Shown piece after piece: positions 10,380-24,100 of a stretch of 64,000 bases of DNA. The position numbers were made by a program, and so were the translations under genes. Within the stretch, counting starts at the first letter, position 1, and each line of letters begins with the position of its first letter. The stretch is from Sclerurus mexicanus (lineage: Eukaryota; Chordata; Aves; Passeriformes; Furnariidae): the NCBI GenBank assembly GCA_013396755.1, contig VWZF01002524.1, positions 1 through 64,000 of the forward strand, written 5' to 3'. The notes beneath the pieces were generated by a model. The model had not been told where the DNA came from. It did no database searches and worked only from the letters and a program-made list of their open reading frames with translations.

Positions 10380-13300
10380 ATAGGCGTAACCAACACCTGA
10401 TTGACTAGTATGGGCCAGATCTTAGAGCTAACAGCTTAGCTCTTAGAGCTGTCATTAAAACATCAGTATCCCTCAGACTGAAGTTAAGGTCACAAGAAAC
10501 AATGTTTCTTCATCTGCGGCTCATTCAGGTGGGAAAAGGTCTTCAGACAAATCATAATTGTGCCTGTTCTTTTAGGAGTGAGACAATGAAAATTGTTATT
10601 CTCGTACAGATAACCTACAATTCTGATCATGCCAGACGTACATAGTTGAAAGGCATTGAAGTTCTAGACATCAATTATATGTCTTTCAAATCAAGGTTAT
10701 GTTTCTACTTGAAGTATTTTAGGCGTATTATTTTAAATATGGTATACACATATCTGAACTGTGTGGGCAGGCAGGAATCTCAGACAACCCACTACAATCC
10801 TTTATTCCTAGATTAAAGGGCTGGAAAGAGGGTTAGAGTCTTTATGCTTAACAGTGCTTTTGGTTGCCTGTTAGAAATCAGCATAATTTTCCTGCCCCTG
10901 GTGTTACCTGAGCATCCTGGGATTTTAATCAGCCCTCTGAGTGGGGTATCCAACTGACAGTGAGAATTGGGTCATTATGTTATACATCTAAATTTTGTTT
11001 TGACATCTCAGGTATGTGCCACCCATATTAACTAGTTAATTTGCTGCTGGCTTTATGGTTTGTACATGGTGGGGGAAATTGCTGAACATGCAAGAAAGCT
11101 GAGGACGTCCTTAGTGGCTGACATGGCTAACAGAAATTCACTCACCAGCAGTAAAAACAATAACAAAAGAATCCCAAGACAGAGGAGTCTGATTAATGGA
11201 GGATCAGGGTTGATGTCCTAGCTCTGTCATGATTTAGCTGTGTGATTTTTATTCAATGTGAATGTTGACATTTTCTCCTTGTTCATCATCTTCCACAGCT
11301 GTTAGAGTAGACATAGTTCTGTTGACTCTTGGTGACTTTTGGAACTAGAGTTTCTCATCCCACTGTCATTTTTTTCTGAAGTTATCCTTGGCAAATCTTT
11401 TCAGCCTTCACCAGATGCCCATCTTAGTGCTTATTTTCACCTCTTTCATAATCTTAGAAAATTTTGAAATAGATGTATTTAAAGATAGTTGTCTCAGTCA
11501 GACCACCTGTGGTTGTCTCTGTCCCCAGCTGGTTGCTGGTTTATAATTCTGCCCTGACAGCAGTTGCTCTACCAGTACTTAACAGCCCTTCTTGGGTATT
11601 TCAAGTTGTAGTAAAAATAACAGTAGGGCAGATCTCATTATACAGCTTTTTGTGAGTGAAAGATCCCCCAAAGCCCATTGCCAATGCTTTTCCTCCAGAG
11701 GTTTGGTCAGAGATCCCAGCTTGTTTGCCTGCTTGGCATCACCTTGGAAGGAGACAGGTTCTCTCTCCTCCCAGTAAATAGTGTGCAGGACAAAGTTCGC
11801 CTGGGCTGGTGTCCTCATCGCTCTGCTGGGCCACTTCATCCTCCCTCACCCCCCTTTCTGTACTGCTCACTGATGGAAACTTTGTATTCTCAGAGTAAGG
11901 TATTGAAAATACAAAATCAAGATGTGTTGAGTATTTTCCTTCATTCTTGCTGGTATTTAACTATTACACTGCCAGGCTGAGATACACACAGAGAAATGGA
12001 AAGCTCCTTCCTGTCTGCAATAAATTACTCTGTGTTTGGTTTATACAGCTTTCCTCTGCCTACAGCTTCCCCCTTAAACTGGTGCCTGACCTTTCTTTTT
12101 CTATCCCATGCTGCCTTTTTATTTCTGATTGTGGGATGGATTTCACTGCAGAAGCGAGATGGAGTTTTAGACGGGTTTTCCCTTTTTTCTGGGTATGGTA
12201 TATTGCTATTGATCATGCTTTCGTGGAGGGTTGCTCCTTTTACTGTCCTTTTCTATCATATTTCTTGTTTCTAACCAGTTTCACTTGCCTCTGCTTTAGG
12301 CGTTAGGCACTTTAAGCTACATTACATAGAGTATGTTTTAAACTGTTCTGTTTTTTTCAGTTGAAACGTAATGAGGTTATGATTGCAAATACCTGGGCAG
12401 ACAGTAGTTTCTTATTAACTGATAGTTTTCCTTGCACGATCCAAAGGACTTAGCACGTCTTGTTTATAAGTTACAGCACTGGGCGGTGGATTTTAAATTT
12501 TATTATTATTTATTTATTCTTTTCTTTATCACAGCTGCATGAATAGCCTCTAGCTGCATGCTGGAGTTCACTTGCCAGACTGCATCTTTCTTTATTTTGG
12601 TTTTTTTTTTTCTCTATTGCTAGAGATTTACTTAGATGAGAAGGAAAGGAAAAGAAAATCAAGACTGAAAGTATCAGGGCAGTGCAGGCAAAGGAGGACA
12701 GATTATGCTGTATTTATTCCATTTTGCCTTTCTAGCTCATTTAAGCATCAGATTTTAAAAAGCACTTGCTTTTCCAAACAACTGGGGTATCAAAAGCTCT
12801 CCCCCCATCCCAGCTCATCTGTGTGCCATGTGGCAGAATTTTCTCCATAAGTAAAGTGTGTTAATTGTCTCTTGACTCATTCATGAAAGGGAGCAAAGAG
12901 GATGTGCTTGATGGAGACACATCATTACATGAGCCCCTGCTTGCACATCTGCCTTATCCCTGAGAAAAGCTGGATTTACAAACATTTTCACAAGTAAGAG
13001 CGGTGTTTCTTCAGGCTTTTCCAACAGAATGGGAAGTGACGAACTGTGGGGAGAAGCCTAATATTTATTTAGAAAGCAAGTGTTTGCTAATTATTAATTT
13101 GTTATCTATTTGAGAGCTCTTAATGCGAGAGGTGGGAAAGAGGAGTGTTATCCGTGATGCAAATACAGGAATACAGACAGAAAGGACACTTCTCACCTCA
13201 GCATTCAGTCCCAATTAATACTCCCCTTAATATTCCTTAAAAGAATAATTGCATAAGAAATAGCCAGAATGAAGTTGTAGAACAGGTTCTCATGCTAGGT

Positions 13301-16300
13301 TAATAGCCTCAAATAGAAAGAAGCCAAAGGTCCTGGTTTCATGCCAAGCAGCACTTGGTACTGACTTGAGTTACGCTCCCAAGCAAGGTTTTGGGAAGTT
13401 ACTCAGTTAATTTTACTGTTGCATGCAAGTGGAAGATTTTATTTGATGTGTAATTCTAATGGCAGTGTGACAGTTTGCAAGGAAGAAAGTGAGATGTTGC
13501 AGAGGTAGCCTGAGTCAGTTGTTTTAATTACTGGTCTTATGGAGAAACTATTGTGGCATTGAGGCATGTTTTAAAAATCTGTGAGGACTGGTATAATTAT
13601 ACAAAGGCCTGTAATAAGCTTAAATAGGGGAGTAAGAAAACGAGATGTTTCCAGTAAATGCAATACATCCATATACATTTGTGGATTATTAATTAGGAGG
13701 AGTTGTTTTATGGTGGAATATGGTGTTTGCACAATTAATGCTGGTGACTGTCAGCAGTGTTTGAGTACAGGCAGCACGTGGAAAGGGCATTTTGTAGCAT
13801 GGAGTGGTGGCAAGAATGCTGAGTTACTATTTTTCTTGTGATATCAGTCTTAGAATATGAAGTCAAAGAGTACAGAGCTGATAAAGAAACTGTAACTGGA
13901 ACAAAGAATTATTTTTTATTATCTTTGTGCAAAAAGGTGTCCCCAGAAAAGTCAAGAAAAATAGTCAAGGAATTAGAACTGACTTCTAAGGAAATGGTAA
14001 AGTGAGCTAGTATGCAAATTGGGATGAGTCACTGAATTCTGATTGTCTATACTGAGTGTCTATAGCAGTAAACAACAAAAATGTGTTTTTTAAAAATTCA
14101 GGTTACTGGTATGTAACTGAGGAAAGAGACATCTTGGCAGATAGTTTAAAAATGCAATGTAGTAGGCATGCACTGGGAAATCCATGAGGATTTTTAAATA
14201 ACCTATGTGAAGATACTGAAATTTTGCTATCAAGTTAAACTTGCAATCATTTATAGTTCACTAATAAATGGAGTGTCAATTTGCTGCACCACTGCACCGG
14301 TTTGCTGTGAAACATTGATATAAACCCTAATCTGAATGACCACAAGTTGGGTGATGGTCTGAATAGTGCACTTAATTATTGTGTATGACAGTATTTAGCC
14401 TCTTGTTAATATAGATTAATGATGTTCTTTCTTTTTTTAGTATGACATCGCACACAAGATTGGTGATGTAACAGTGGTATAAACATGAAGAAACGGGCAT
14501 CAGTTTTTGCTTGACTTCCCAGAATGGTGAAATTGAAGTACATTGTGAAATGAAGTGCTGGGTTGTTTTGTTTTTTTTTTCACTTGATCTCCCTTTAGAT
14601 TCAAGATTGTTAAATAGGCTGTATTTGGTTTCGTAAGTACCAAATTTTTTTCTTTTTCATATTGCAAAGTTTACAAAGTGACTACTGACATTTTTCTTGC
14701 TACTTTTGTATTTTGAAAAGTGTGCACCATCACTCCTCTCTGCTCCTCCCACCCCATTCCTGGAGATGCAAAAAAATTGTGAAGTTAACAAAATCAACTC
14801 AGGTAGCAGAAATACAGCCTTGAGCAGCAGGGTGCTGAAAGAGATTGTAATCTGAAGTAGAGTAGTTTTGTTTTTTCCTAGCTCTCTGGACTGCTCATTT
14901 GATAGGAAGTGTATCATCTATTCAGTGCTATAGTGATACCAGTGAGGTTTTAAAACCCGTGTGTGAAATGCACTGTGTTTCAAGATTGTATATATTTTAT
15001 AACACTTAATAAAATATACTTGAATGTTAAAGTTCTAACATGCTTCAGCATGATCTCTTAATGCAGATGTTGTCGTAATTCATGTCTGTACACTTCCTTA
15101 TTCCTCCTGCTCCACAACTTACCATGCAGGAGATCAGAGGGAAGAGGAAGGTACTCTCTAAACCAGGCTGGTTACAGGATCCTTGTTGCCTCCTGTGACA
15201 TGGAGACTTTGGGTATTGATTCAACAATGAAAATATTAATCTACCTAACCATGCAAGGATGAGATCACTGTAAACTGATCTAGTGGATGTAACTTAGGAA
15301 ATTAGTTTTTGGAGCCTGGTACCCCGCTGGTACTTGGGCATTTTTGGTAACTCATTGCCTGTCACAGGCCACATAAATCTGATGACACTGAAGGACACCC
15401 CAGCATTTCGGCAGTAGCAGTGACCATATGCAAAGTCAAACCTGTCTTTACTCAACTACATCTTTCTGAACTCTTGAGAAATACTGAGTGTATATGCACG
15501 TGCTGTTCTTTCACTATTGTAAATATGTAGATACTAATTTAATCCTTAATCCAGTGGTATGTGTTGTGCTGTGGTCTGAAAGCAACCATATAATCCATGG
15601 TGGTTATAATGCTGAAAAATATGTTACTTATTAAATTATTTTTCCTTCTGTTTTTGAGAGGAGTGCAGCTAGTTCTAGAATAAACTCAAACTCAGATATT
15701 TTTGAGCAAAAGTTCCATGTAAGTAGTTCTGTCACTGCACATGAAAAGGCAAAACCATCTGAGAAAATAGGAATATTTCCATAAGAAAAATGAAAGCGTG
15801 CAGGGTTTCTAAACATCACAGGTTTAAGTAGCCAATTAAAAAAAATAATTCCAAATCTAACTTGATTTCACGGTTATAACTGCAGAAAAGACACTTAGCC
15901 TTTAAGAAGTGCTTGTTTTTATGCCAAAACATTACGTTCCTCACGCTCTCCTTTGACTCCATGCTGCCTAAACTTGTCTGTGAGTGAATCTGGCAAGTAA
16001 TTAATCAGGGTAAAATTCCATTGGGATCAGCATGAAAGTTGCCTTGTCAAGAAGCAGCAACTGCCTGGTTAGTCTATGTTCTGTAATATAATGATTTATA
16101 GACAGAACTTGCTTTTTTTGCTACAGTGTGCTCCATATAAGACAAGTGTCTTTTCCCCCCCTCAGTGATCACCATCATCTAAGTGCTTAATTGCTGGTGT
16201 TTTAGGAAGGTAGGAAAAAGTAGGAATAACTGTACAAGCCAATAGTTTTGTTTAAAAAGTGAATTTTGTAGAACTGCTTTTTTTCCAAAAAATCTGCAAA

Positions 16301-18014
16301 ACTTGATGCACCCAAGTATGTTCTTAAAGGAATAAGTGAAATACTTTGTACTTACCTTTCTATCTAAATTAATAGTTATATTTTAAATAAAGAAGAACGT
16401 ACAATTGCTGTCATTGAGGTTAAGTGTCCCATTTGCAAAGAAATTTGCATTGGATTTTTTTCCCGAGGAACTGGTAACTGTACAATTTCCTTGTCACCTG
16501 TCTAAGGAGTTGCTTGGTTAAACCCCATGTTCTTACCAAATGTCGAAGGAGCAATACTAAGTCTTTTGAAAGTTATTGTGTGTTGGGCATTTATTCCGTA
16601 AGTCAACCCCCAGTGAGGTCACTAAGTAAGTGTTGTTAACTTTATGTTACGGTGTAAGCAGGATACAGGTTTGAAGCTTGCCTGATGCCACACAGAAAGC
16701 CTCAAGATGAGTTCTCACTCTCAGTCTGCTCTCTGCCACCTTTCTGAGACTTGGAAGATGCAATAATGAAGCCTGAGAGTCTTCCAGAGTCTTGTCTTTT
16801 GTCATGACCAAGTGGCTGTTCAGGACTTATTGTCGAAGTCAGGGGGCATTTTAACTTGGTACAGATGAATTTTTCAACCATTTATCCTTTGTAATACATT
16901 AAGCAGCTTGGTCATCAGCAAGTGGAAAACTCCCTGACTTTTGTGCCAACGCTCTTAAATGAGAAAAAGTACTGCATTTCACATACTTTGCTTCTTGCCA
17001 GGGCTTGCCTGTTACGGTAGAGTTGAAGCACATGTTTGTTTGGTAGCTATGCTCTTGTCCACACCCAAAAAAGTCTTACCCGATGTTTTTTATGCAAGCT
17101 AGCTGGCCTGGACCTGGAGAATCCAACAAACCTAAATGTCACCTATGGCACCCTGCATCTTTGCTGTAAAGCAGGTAAACTAACTTGTGCTTTCCCACCA
17201 TCCCTGCATAGGATACTTTATCCATTTAGTTCAGGCCACTTCAGTTTAGTTTCTCTAAAAGCCATTGTAATTACAGGTATTTGAGGAGCAGCACCATGCT
17301 TGGCCATTCCCACGCTTACCCAAATCTTCTCCGTGGTGATTAAGCCTTGCGGTCACGTAGATCTGTAGGTTTGGTGTAGGCTTTGGAAAATGTATGTTGC
17401 AAGCTGTTCCCAAGGTTGGTTATGTTGGCTCAGACTGCCTTGGTGGTGTCTCTCTAGGATATAGAGTGAGCCAGGGAGTTCACCAGATGAACTTTACGTT
17501 GGTCAAGGGGCTGATTCAGATTCAAATGTTGCCCTGCAGGCAATATGGTTGTAACAGGCTCAGAAATGGGAAAATCTGTGCCAGTGCAAGGCAGTTTCAC
17601 ATTGCTACAGCTGCAGCCATGCCTGAATTAGGATCATTGTTAAGTATTTGCATAAAATTAAGAAACCTCAAACCCTGATGCTGGCATATGCATTTTCAAT
17701 GACAGCATTCAGCACGCTACAGGATTTAGCCCAGCTTCTCTGGCTCTTGACTTTTCTTTCCTGGCCCTGGGCTACCTCCTTATCTTGTCTGCATAAGCAT
17801 TGGTGCAGCTTCCGTGAGCCACATCAGAGATACGATGCATTTTAAAATTGCTTACATATGGCGAAGTGTAGTTTTAACTTGGGTACATTCATCATTTCAG
17901 TTGAGCAGGCAGCTGCACTTGTGTTTGTGCTGACAACAGGGGGAGGAGGCAGGGTGAAAGTGGAAAGAAGGACCAAAGTACAAGTAGAAGGCAGACAACA
18001 AACAGCTTTGAGCT
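8810..18014. other. Intergenic DNA, no gene recognised
   Basis: About 9 kb with no recognisable coding exon, RNA gene or repeat family. Composition is AT-rich with short A or T runs (for example 10,358-10,380). AATAAA motifs occur (for example near 15,009) but no gene is attached to them. The stretch 12,880-13,270 looks compositionally unusual and might be conserved noncoding sequence, but I cannot test this. Confidence 0.6.
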
Positions 18015-18113
18015 AAAAGGGCTCAAGGCACTGAAGTGCCCTGCTCTGAGTAGGAGCTTATGCCAGGCAAACTCCAGAGATGCTTTCCAACTTCAGTGTT
18101 CTGCGATCCTGTA
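18015..18113 (+). mobile_element. CR1 LINE fragment (3' end)
   Basis: It ends with TGCTTTCCAACTTCAGTG and an octamer-like tail (TTCTGCGATCCTG), the form of an old CR1 3' terminus on the + strand. It is short and divergent. Confidence 0.65.
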
Positions 18114-20640
18114 AAAAAATTTATGTAGCCAAATTCTTCCTACATTCAAAAAAAATGGTGATCCTCAACTTCTATGTGAAGCTAAAGGTGCCAGAAGGCT
18201 ACGGGCTCCTCAGATTTTGGCACTGATATTTTCAGGCTCCTCTAACCTCCTACCATGCACAGAAACCCTTTATTCTGAGTAGGAAGCACAGCTTGCACTT
18301 CACTTCATGTGCATCCTGTTGTCTGCTGCATGTATGAACCTTCAGGCGTGTCCAAAGCATGTTCCCAGGGCATCCTGCTCCAGTCAGTGTTGGGACAAAG
18401 CACACTGGCAGCTGTTGCTACTTTTAAGACTTAAAGGAGGTGGTAGTTGATAATGCTGATGTTGCCATCGACTATGAACTTGCATGTGACTCTGAAGTAA
18501 TTCCGAGTCTCTCCCTAAGGCGTCTTGTGGAACATTCACGTGGGCAAATCACCTTTGGCTTCAGCAGCTGTGCAGGTGGTTCACTGGCACTGCAATTCTC
18601 TTTGCAGGCTCCAGGTCTCCTTTGTTACTTACAAAATATAGATGTGTCAAAGTAAAAACAGAGGAATAGCTTACTTGAATCTCAACACTGGTAACATGGC
18701 AGGTAAAGAGGGAAGTCATGACCTGGAAGGAAACCTCAGCATCCTTTCATTACAATTTGATGCCACATTCAGGGATTGCTTGCTGAAATCTGAATGCTGG
18801 AGTCCCAGCTCACTGGATTTTAACAAGGCTGTCAACATGACTTAGCTACAACTTCAGTGTAGTTCATTCCACTTCATTTGTATGCCTCATATTACTTTCA
18901 TGTTTACAGGAAAATGTGATACATTAAGAATTTCAAGTAATTTTGAATCACTTAGATAATATAATGCAGGCTACATTGATGTTCAGGAGGCAGCTAGGAA
19001 TGAGCAGGAGCCTGAGCTGACACTGAATAGGCAGAAATGTTTACAATGCACTGTATGTACCATGACCTTTATAAATAATTTGCCCATTGCAAAGTAAATT
19101 ATATTTGTTAAATGACATTAATTACAACATAATTCACAACATAAGCCTTGGAAATTTTGTCTGACAAAAATATAATAATAGAATTATTGCCTTGTTTCTT
19201 AACTCTAGGTCATTCTACATTTTGTCATCTTTGAGTATCTAACTTGCCAATGTCTTCTCTCTGTCCTCATGACTGAGCCATCATTAATGCAACAAGAATT
19301 TGCTGTCCTTACAGAAAAATCATGTTCCCTTCATATGTGTTTTTCTCAGCTTTGAACAATTTTCCATGCAGTCCTCTTATCAGAAATCAAACTTTTCCAA
19401 AGGTTCTACTTCTGAGGTTAACAGAAAAGAAGGTGGTAATTCTGATAAATCTCATGTGATGCACTAATATGGAAACGAGGTGTATGCGAGCCTTGCTGGA
19501 CTCCTCAAAGGAGCGAGTTGCTGAAACTGGGAAAGGGAGCACTAACCCACCAACTGTCCTATGACAGAAAAAAAGTTTCATACCTTCAAATTTTTATGTA
19601 TGTTTTTATAATTTAAATTAGGAACTAGACTTTTCTATAATGAGTGTGCTTACAATCAGCTAAGCTAGTTTCAAACTTCAGAGCAAAATTTTACCAGACT
19701 GTTTTTAGGCATTGCCAGTCATAATCCCTGTGCATGCAGTGTTGGTCCATAGCAGCCGTACCCTGGATTAGCCAAACCATGGATCTGATGCCCTGGAGTT
19801 CACAGTGATGGCTGCCATCCCAGGTAGTTTTATTCCCAGAGGTGAAGGTGCAGTGGTTTGAGAGCTCTTGGGCTCTCTGAAAACCAGAGATGAGGGAGGG
19901 ACTTCTTTTATCTGCCCTTCTCCCTGTCTTCCAAATCAAAATCTTGGTCTTTTATGAGAAGTTTGAATTTCCACACAGTTCTCAGCCCTTGTTCTCTCAC
20001 CCTGGACTGTGTGCTGCAGGAGGTTGGGGAGGTGGAATGCTTACTTTCCTAGGACATAGGAGGTATCCTATGTTTTGTTCCAGTTCTTTAGGATTTTTTC
20101 TTTTCTTAAAGAAAGAGGAATCTCTTGTCATCTCTGAATGTCATATTTCACTGACCAATGTTACACTGTCTGATAGCTATTTATCATCCCAGGGACTCTG
20201 CTTTGGCTTCAATGCAATAAACTAATGAGGATGGATTAAATTAGCTTGGATAGGCTTTTGCTGGAATTAATTTGATGTGCGTGTGTACAGTATCTACTAA
20301 GCCAGCAGAACTGTCTGGCAGCAAAAAGAGTGGGTAGGTAATATTTTCAGCTGCTCCGTCTAGGTGCAGATGACGAGATGCTGTTGGGAAGCACCTGTGT
20401 GGAACAAAGGTATGGTAAAGCAATGGTCTGACTTGATGTCACAAGACAAATTTTAATGGCTTGTGCAGATCTCTGCAGAGCCTATCTGGGCTTATTTTAT
20501 ATCATAATAAGCAAAGGAAATGCTAACATAAAAAAGTCTGTGTTTGTTGTATGAAGAGTTGCACATACTTTTCTACACAGCTGATGAGAGAAAATTATAA
20601 TAATTTGTTCTTTTTATGAAAGTTTTAAGACATGTAAAAA
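18114..20640. other. Intergenic DNA, no feature recognised
   Basis: No exon, RNA gene or known repeat was recognised. The short open frames here lack any family motif. Confidence 0.55.
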
Positions 20641-21176
20641 AGAAACTACCTTGATTACTGTATGCAGTTTTGGGCACCACAATATAAAAAAGAAAGACAT
20701 TAAACTATTAAAGATTGTCCAAAGGAGCATCACAACGATGGTGAAGGGCCTGGAGGGGAAGCTGTATGAGGAGCGGCTGAGGGCACTTGGTGTGTTCAGC
20801 CTGGAGAAGAGGAGAATGAGGGGAGACCTCACTGCAGTTACAACTTCCTTGTGAGGGGAAGAGGGGGGCAGGCACTGATCTCTGCTCTGTGATGTGCAGC
20901 AATAGGTCCTGAGGGAATGGCATGAAGCTGAGTCAGGGAAAGCTTAGGTTGGATATCAGGAAAGTTCTTCACCCAGAGGTTGGTTGGGCACTGGAATAGG
21001 ATCCCCAGGGGAGTGGTCACAGCACCAAGGCTGACAGAGCTCAAGAAGCATTTGGACAATGCTCTCAGGCTCATGGTGTGATTCTTGGGGATGGTCCTGT
21101 GCAAGGCCAGGAGTCGGACTTGATAATCCTGATGGGTCCCTTCCAACTCATTGTCTTCTGTGCTTCTGTGATTATT
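20641..21176 (+). mobile_element. CR1 LINE, 5'-truncated
   Basis: It carries the end of CR1 ORF2 (near 20,740-20,830 the frame resembles LVKGLE...EERLRALGVFSLEKRR) and the 3' untranslated region. It finishes with octamer-like TTCTGTGCTTCTGTGATT near 21,157-21,174. An internal stretch is altered and the frame is broken. It is on the + strand and not active. Confidence 0.9.
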
Positions 21177-24100
21177 TATTTCAGTAAGGTTTTATCTGTT
21201 TATTTGATGAGGAACAGGATTTTTTTAACATACGCTTGCAACGGCAGTTTCCTACTTTCTGAATCCCATTGACCCTTGTGTGCCAAGCAGCTCATAGTCC
21301 AGGGCTCAATCACAACCGAGTGCCTTGATTGCACCTCTGGCAGATACTTAGATGCTGTGTGACCTGTCATCATGGACCCTTGGGCTCAGAGATCAGCTGA
21401 GCACCTTGTTTGAGAATGCAGCAGTAGTGCTTACTGCACACAGAGGAGTTAAGGGAGCCTGTGTGCATCTCACACCCTCTCTGTCTTTCTCTCTGGATAC
21501 ACAGGCTCTTACACCCACACTACTGAGAGTGCTACCTGACCAAACCTGCTTTCCTGTCTCCTGCAGCACATCCCTATTAGTTGTGGAAAGAAGCAAAGTT
21601 ATCATCCACAAGGAGTCAGTGTGGGACTGAAAGGGAGGATGCTACTTCCCCCAGGCAGCACAGGATACATGGATATTTCAAAGGAAAAGAGAAATGAGCA
21701 CTGGGTTTCTGATTGCCTGGGGTTGGGGTGAAGCTCACTCCCTAGTGAGCTTTCAGATGCTCTAGTTGGTGTCTTCAAGACAACTCTGCTGTAAAAAAGA
21801 AACAAGGTGGACAAGCTGCAGTCCAGGGAGTGGACATATACTCTCTCTTAGCAGTTTGCACATAGCCCTGGGACCTGGCAGTCTCAACTTCTTTCTGGCT
21901 TGTTGACCACAAGTTTTTGGAGGTCCCAGGAGTGGCAAGAGGGCATCAGATGGGTGTTCTGAGCTTCTGTGCCACCCACAGCCAGGGACAGTGGTGGCAT
22001 TGGCCAGGAGGGGTATCCACATAGCATAGGCTGGAGAGTTTTTTACTTTTTCCCAACTCCCTGGCTACCACTGTAGTAGATGGATGGAAAACTCATGTTT
22101 TGCTTTTTTCTTTTTTTTTTTTTCCCTTTCAGTAGTAGGAGAGTGGCTGACATGGCATGGAGTTCCAGGGGACCAAGGGGAAAGTGGGCTTCAGAGCCAC
22201 TTTCCCTGACTCCTAGGGATCAGGATCCACTCAGGATCAACTCCACTGATCCCTTTAGTTGAAGAGTAAGCACAACTGTTATTTGACCTAAAACAGTGCT
22301 ATTACTATTCATAAAATGCATTGTGCATGAGTAAGTTGTTGTCTTGTATTATACTATAAAGCCATATTTTGGCATGTCAGTGAGTTGCCTGAAGCAAGAA
22401 AATGTATGGAAGAAGATAAACAGTATATCAGATGCTGATATTGGTGGTTGCTTCTCTTCCATTATGTCCCCTGAATGTACTGGCTTGGCACTGTGCTTTC
22501 ATGCAGAAGAATAAGGATTAGTTTTGTCCTGCTGGGAGATGATTCATGTATGGGGAATGTGCATGTTCAGAAGCAGCGAGATTTCAAGAGTGCATCGCTG
22601 AAGAGAGGCTTGTAATAAAAATCAGCAATAAACCAATAGCCAAGCAGGGGAAAATGTATTTAATACAAGAAATTTAAACTAAAGTTGAAACCTTAAGCAG
22701 TTATTGCTTGTCTGACCTTGTCTGCTAAAATTGCTGTTCTTCATTCTATTTTTAAATGCTTTTAGATATAGTTTATTCTTTGTTTTTAGGTATTCTATAC
22801 ATATTTATGTATATTTACATTAGATATTTTATTTTATGTGTATATATTTTCTATAATATGCACTCTTTGAGATGTTTTTCAAATTTTATTACACGATTTT
22901 GCTTTAGTACCATGACAACAATTACATAATACTAGAATAGGGCTGGATAAAGTTAATGTAACAGCAACTAGATGTCAAACTGCTATTTCCTTTATCTAAA
23001 GTATGAAAGATGTGAGCTAATATTTAGCAAAATGAAAGTGTTTCTCAACTTTGATATCATTCATGCTTTCCCTGAGATGTTAACATAACCCTGTAATTGA
23101 CATGAATTCTATCCAGCAAAGAGCACTGTAGGAAATGCACTTTGTGCTTGTTACTTGTTTTTAAGTCACAGTGGAAATTCATAGGATATAACAAGCCGTG
23201 CACTTGAGTGTGGCTGATTTTCTTTCTGTACAATTAACTTATTCTGATGGGAAAGGGAACATGAAGCTTAACATATTTCTCAGGAGAAAGCTTTTTCTGA
23301 AAGATTTTCATTGGGATAGAACTGCCTAATTTCCAAACAGCATGTTATGTTAAATAGACACTTTCAGAAAATCTGCATTTGAACTCTCTCCTCTGGAAAA
23401 AGAAAGAGTTCTTCTGCTCAGTTTTCAGCTCCTGTCTTCATTGTGAACAACCCAGGCATAACAACATGGTTCTGGTATACAAGCCCTGAAAAATAAGATG
23501 TACAAAGCAAAACCACAACTCAGACTGGAGTTGTCTTTAGCTTGTCAGTTTGACTTCCGTCTAAGTGGGTGAAAGGCTTGTGCCACTGGAGAACTGCTTG
23601 GGAACCTACGTAAGGCTTGTTTATGCCACTCATTTCAGTTCCCACTGGCCAGGCAGCCTCACCAGAGAGGTCCCTTCATCCAGCCTGTGCAGATCCCTCG
23701 ACATGACTGTTGGTCACAAGTGCTGGGCCAGCAAGAACTGGGATATAGTACTAAAGGAAGAGTGTGGCGAAAAGGCATCATTGTCTTCGTCATAACCAAC
23801 TGCTGCATGGGACAGAGCCTCCTGAGCCTCCCCGCTGGCCACTTTCCCCTCTTTACCTTCCTGCTTTCCTCATTTCTTTTCAGTTTTCCCTGTCAAGTAA
23901 CTTCATTGTTAGAACCAACATATGCCATAAGTTACAGATGCTGCAAATGAAACCCTGTGCCTTTAAACTTGTGCAGGAAGTACCATTTAATTTCTTATTG
24001 ATTTCTGTTGGGGCACAGTTTGAGTAGGCAGTGAATCTAAGGGAGATGGGGCCAGAGAAGCATGACACTTTTTGCTGAGTTCCATGCTGATTTTTCTTTT

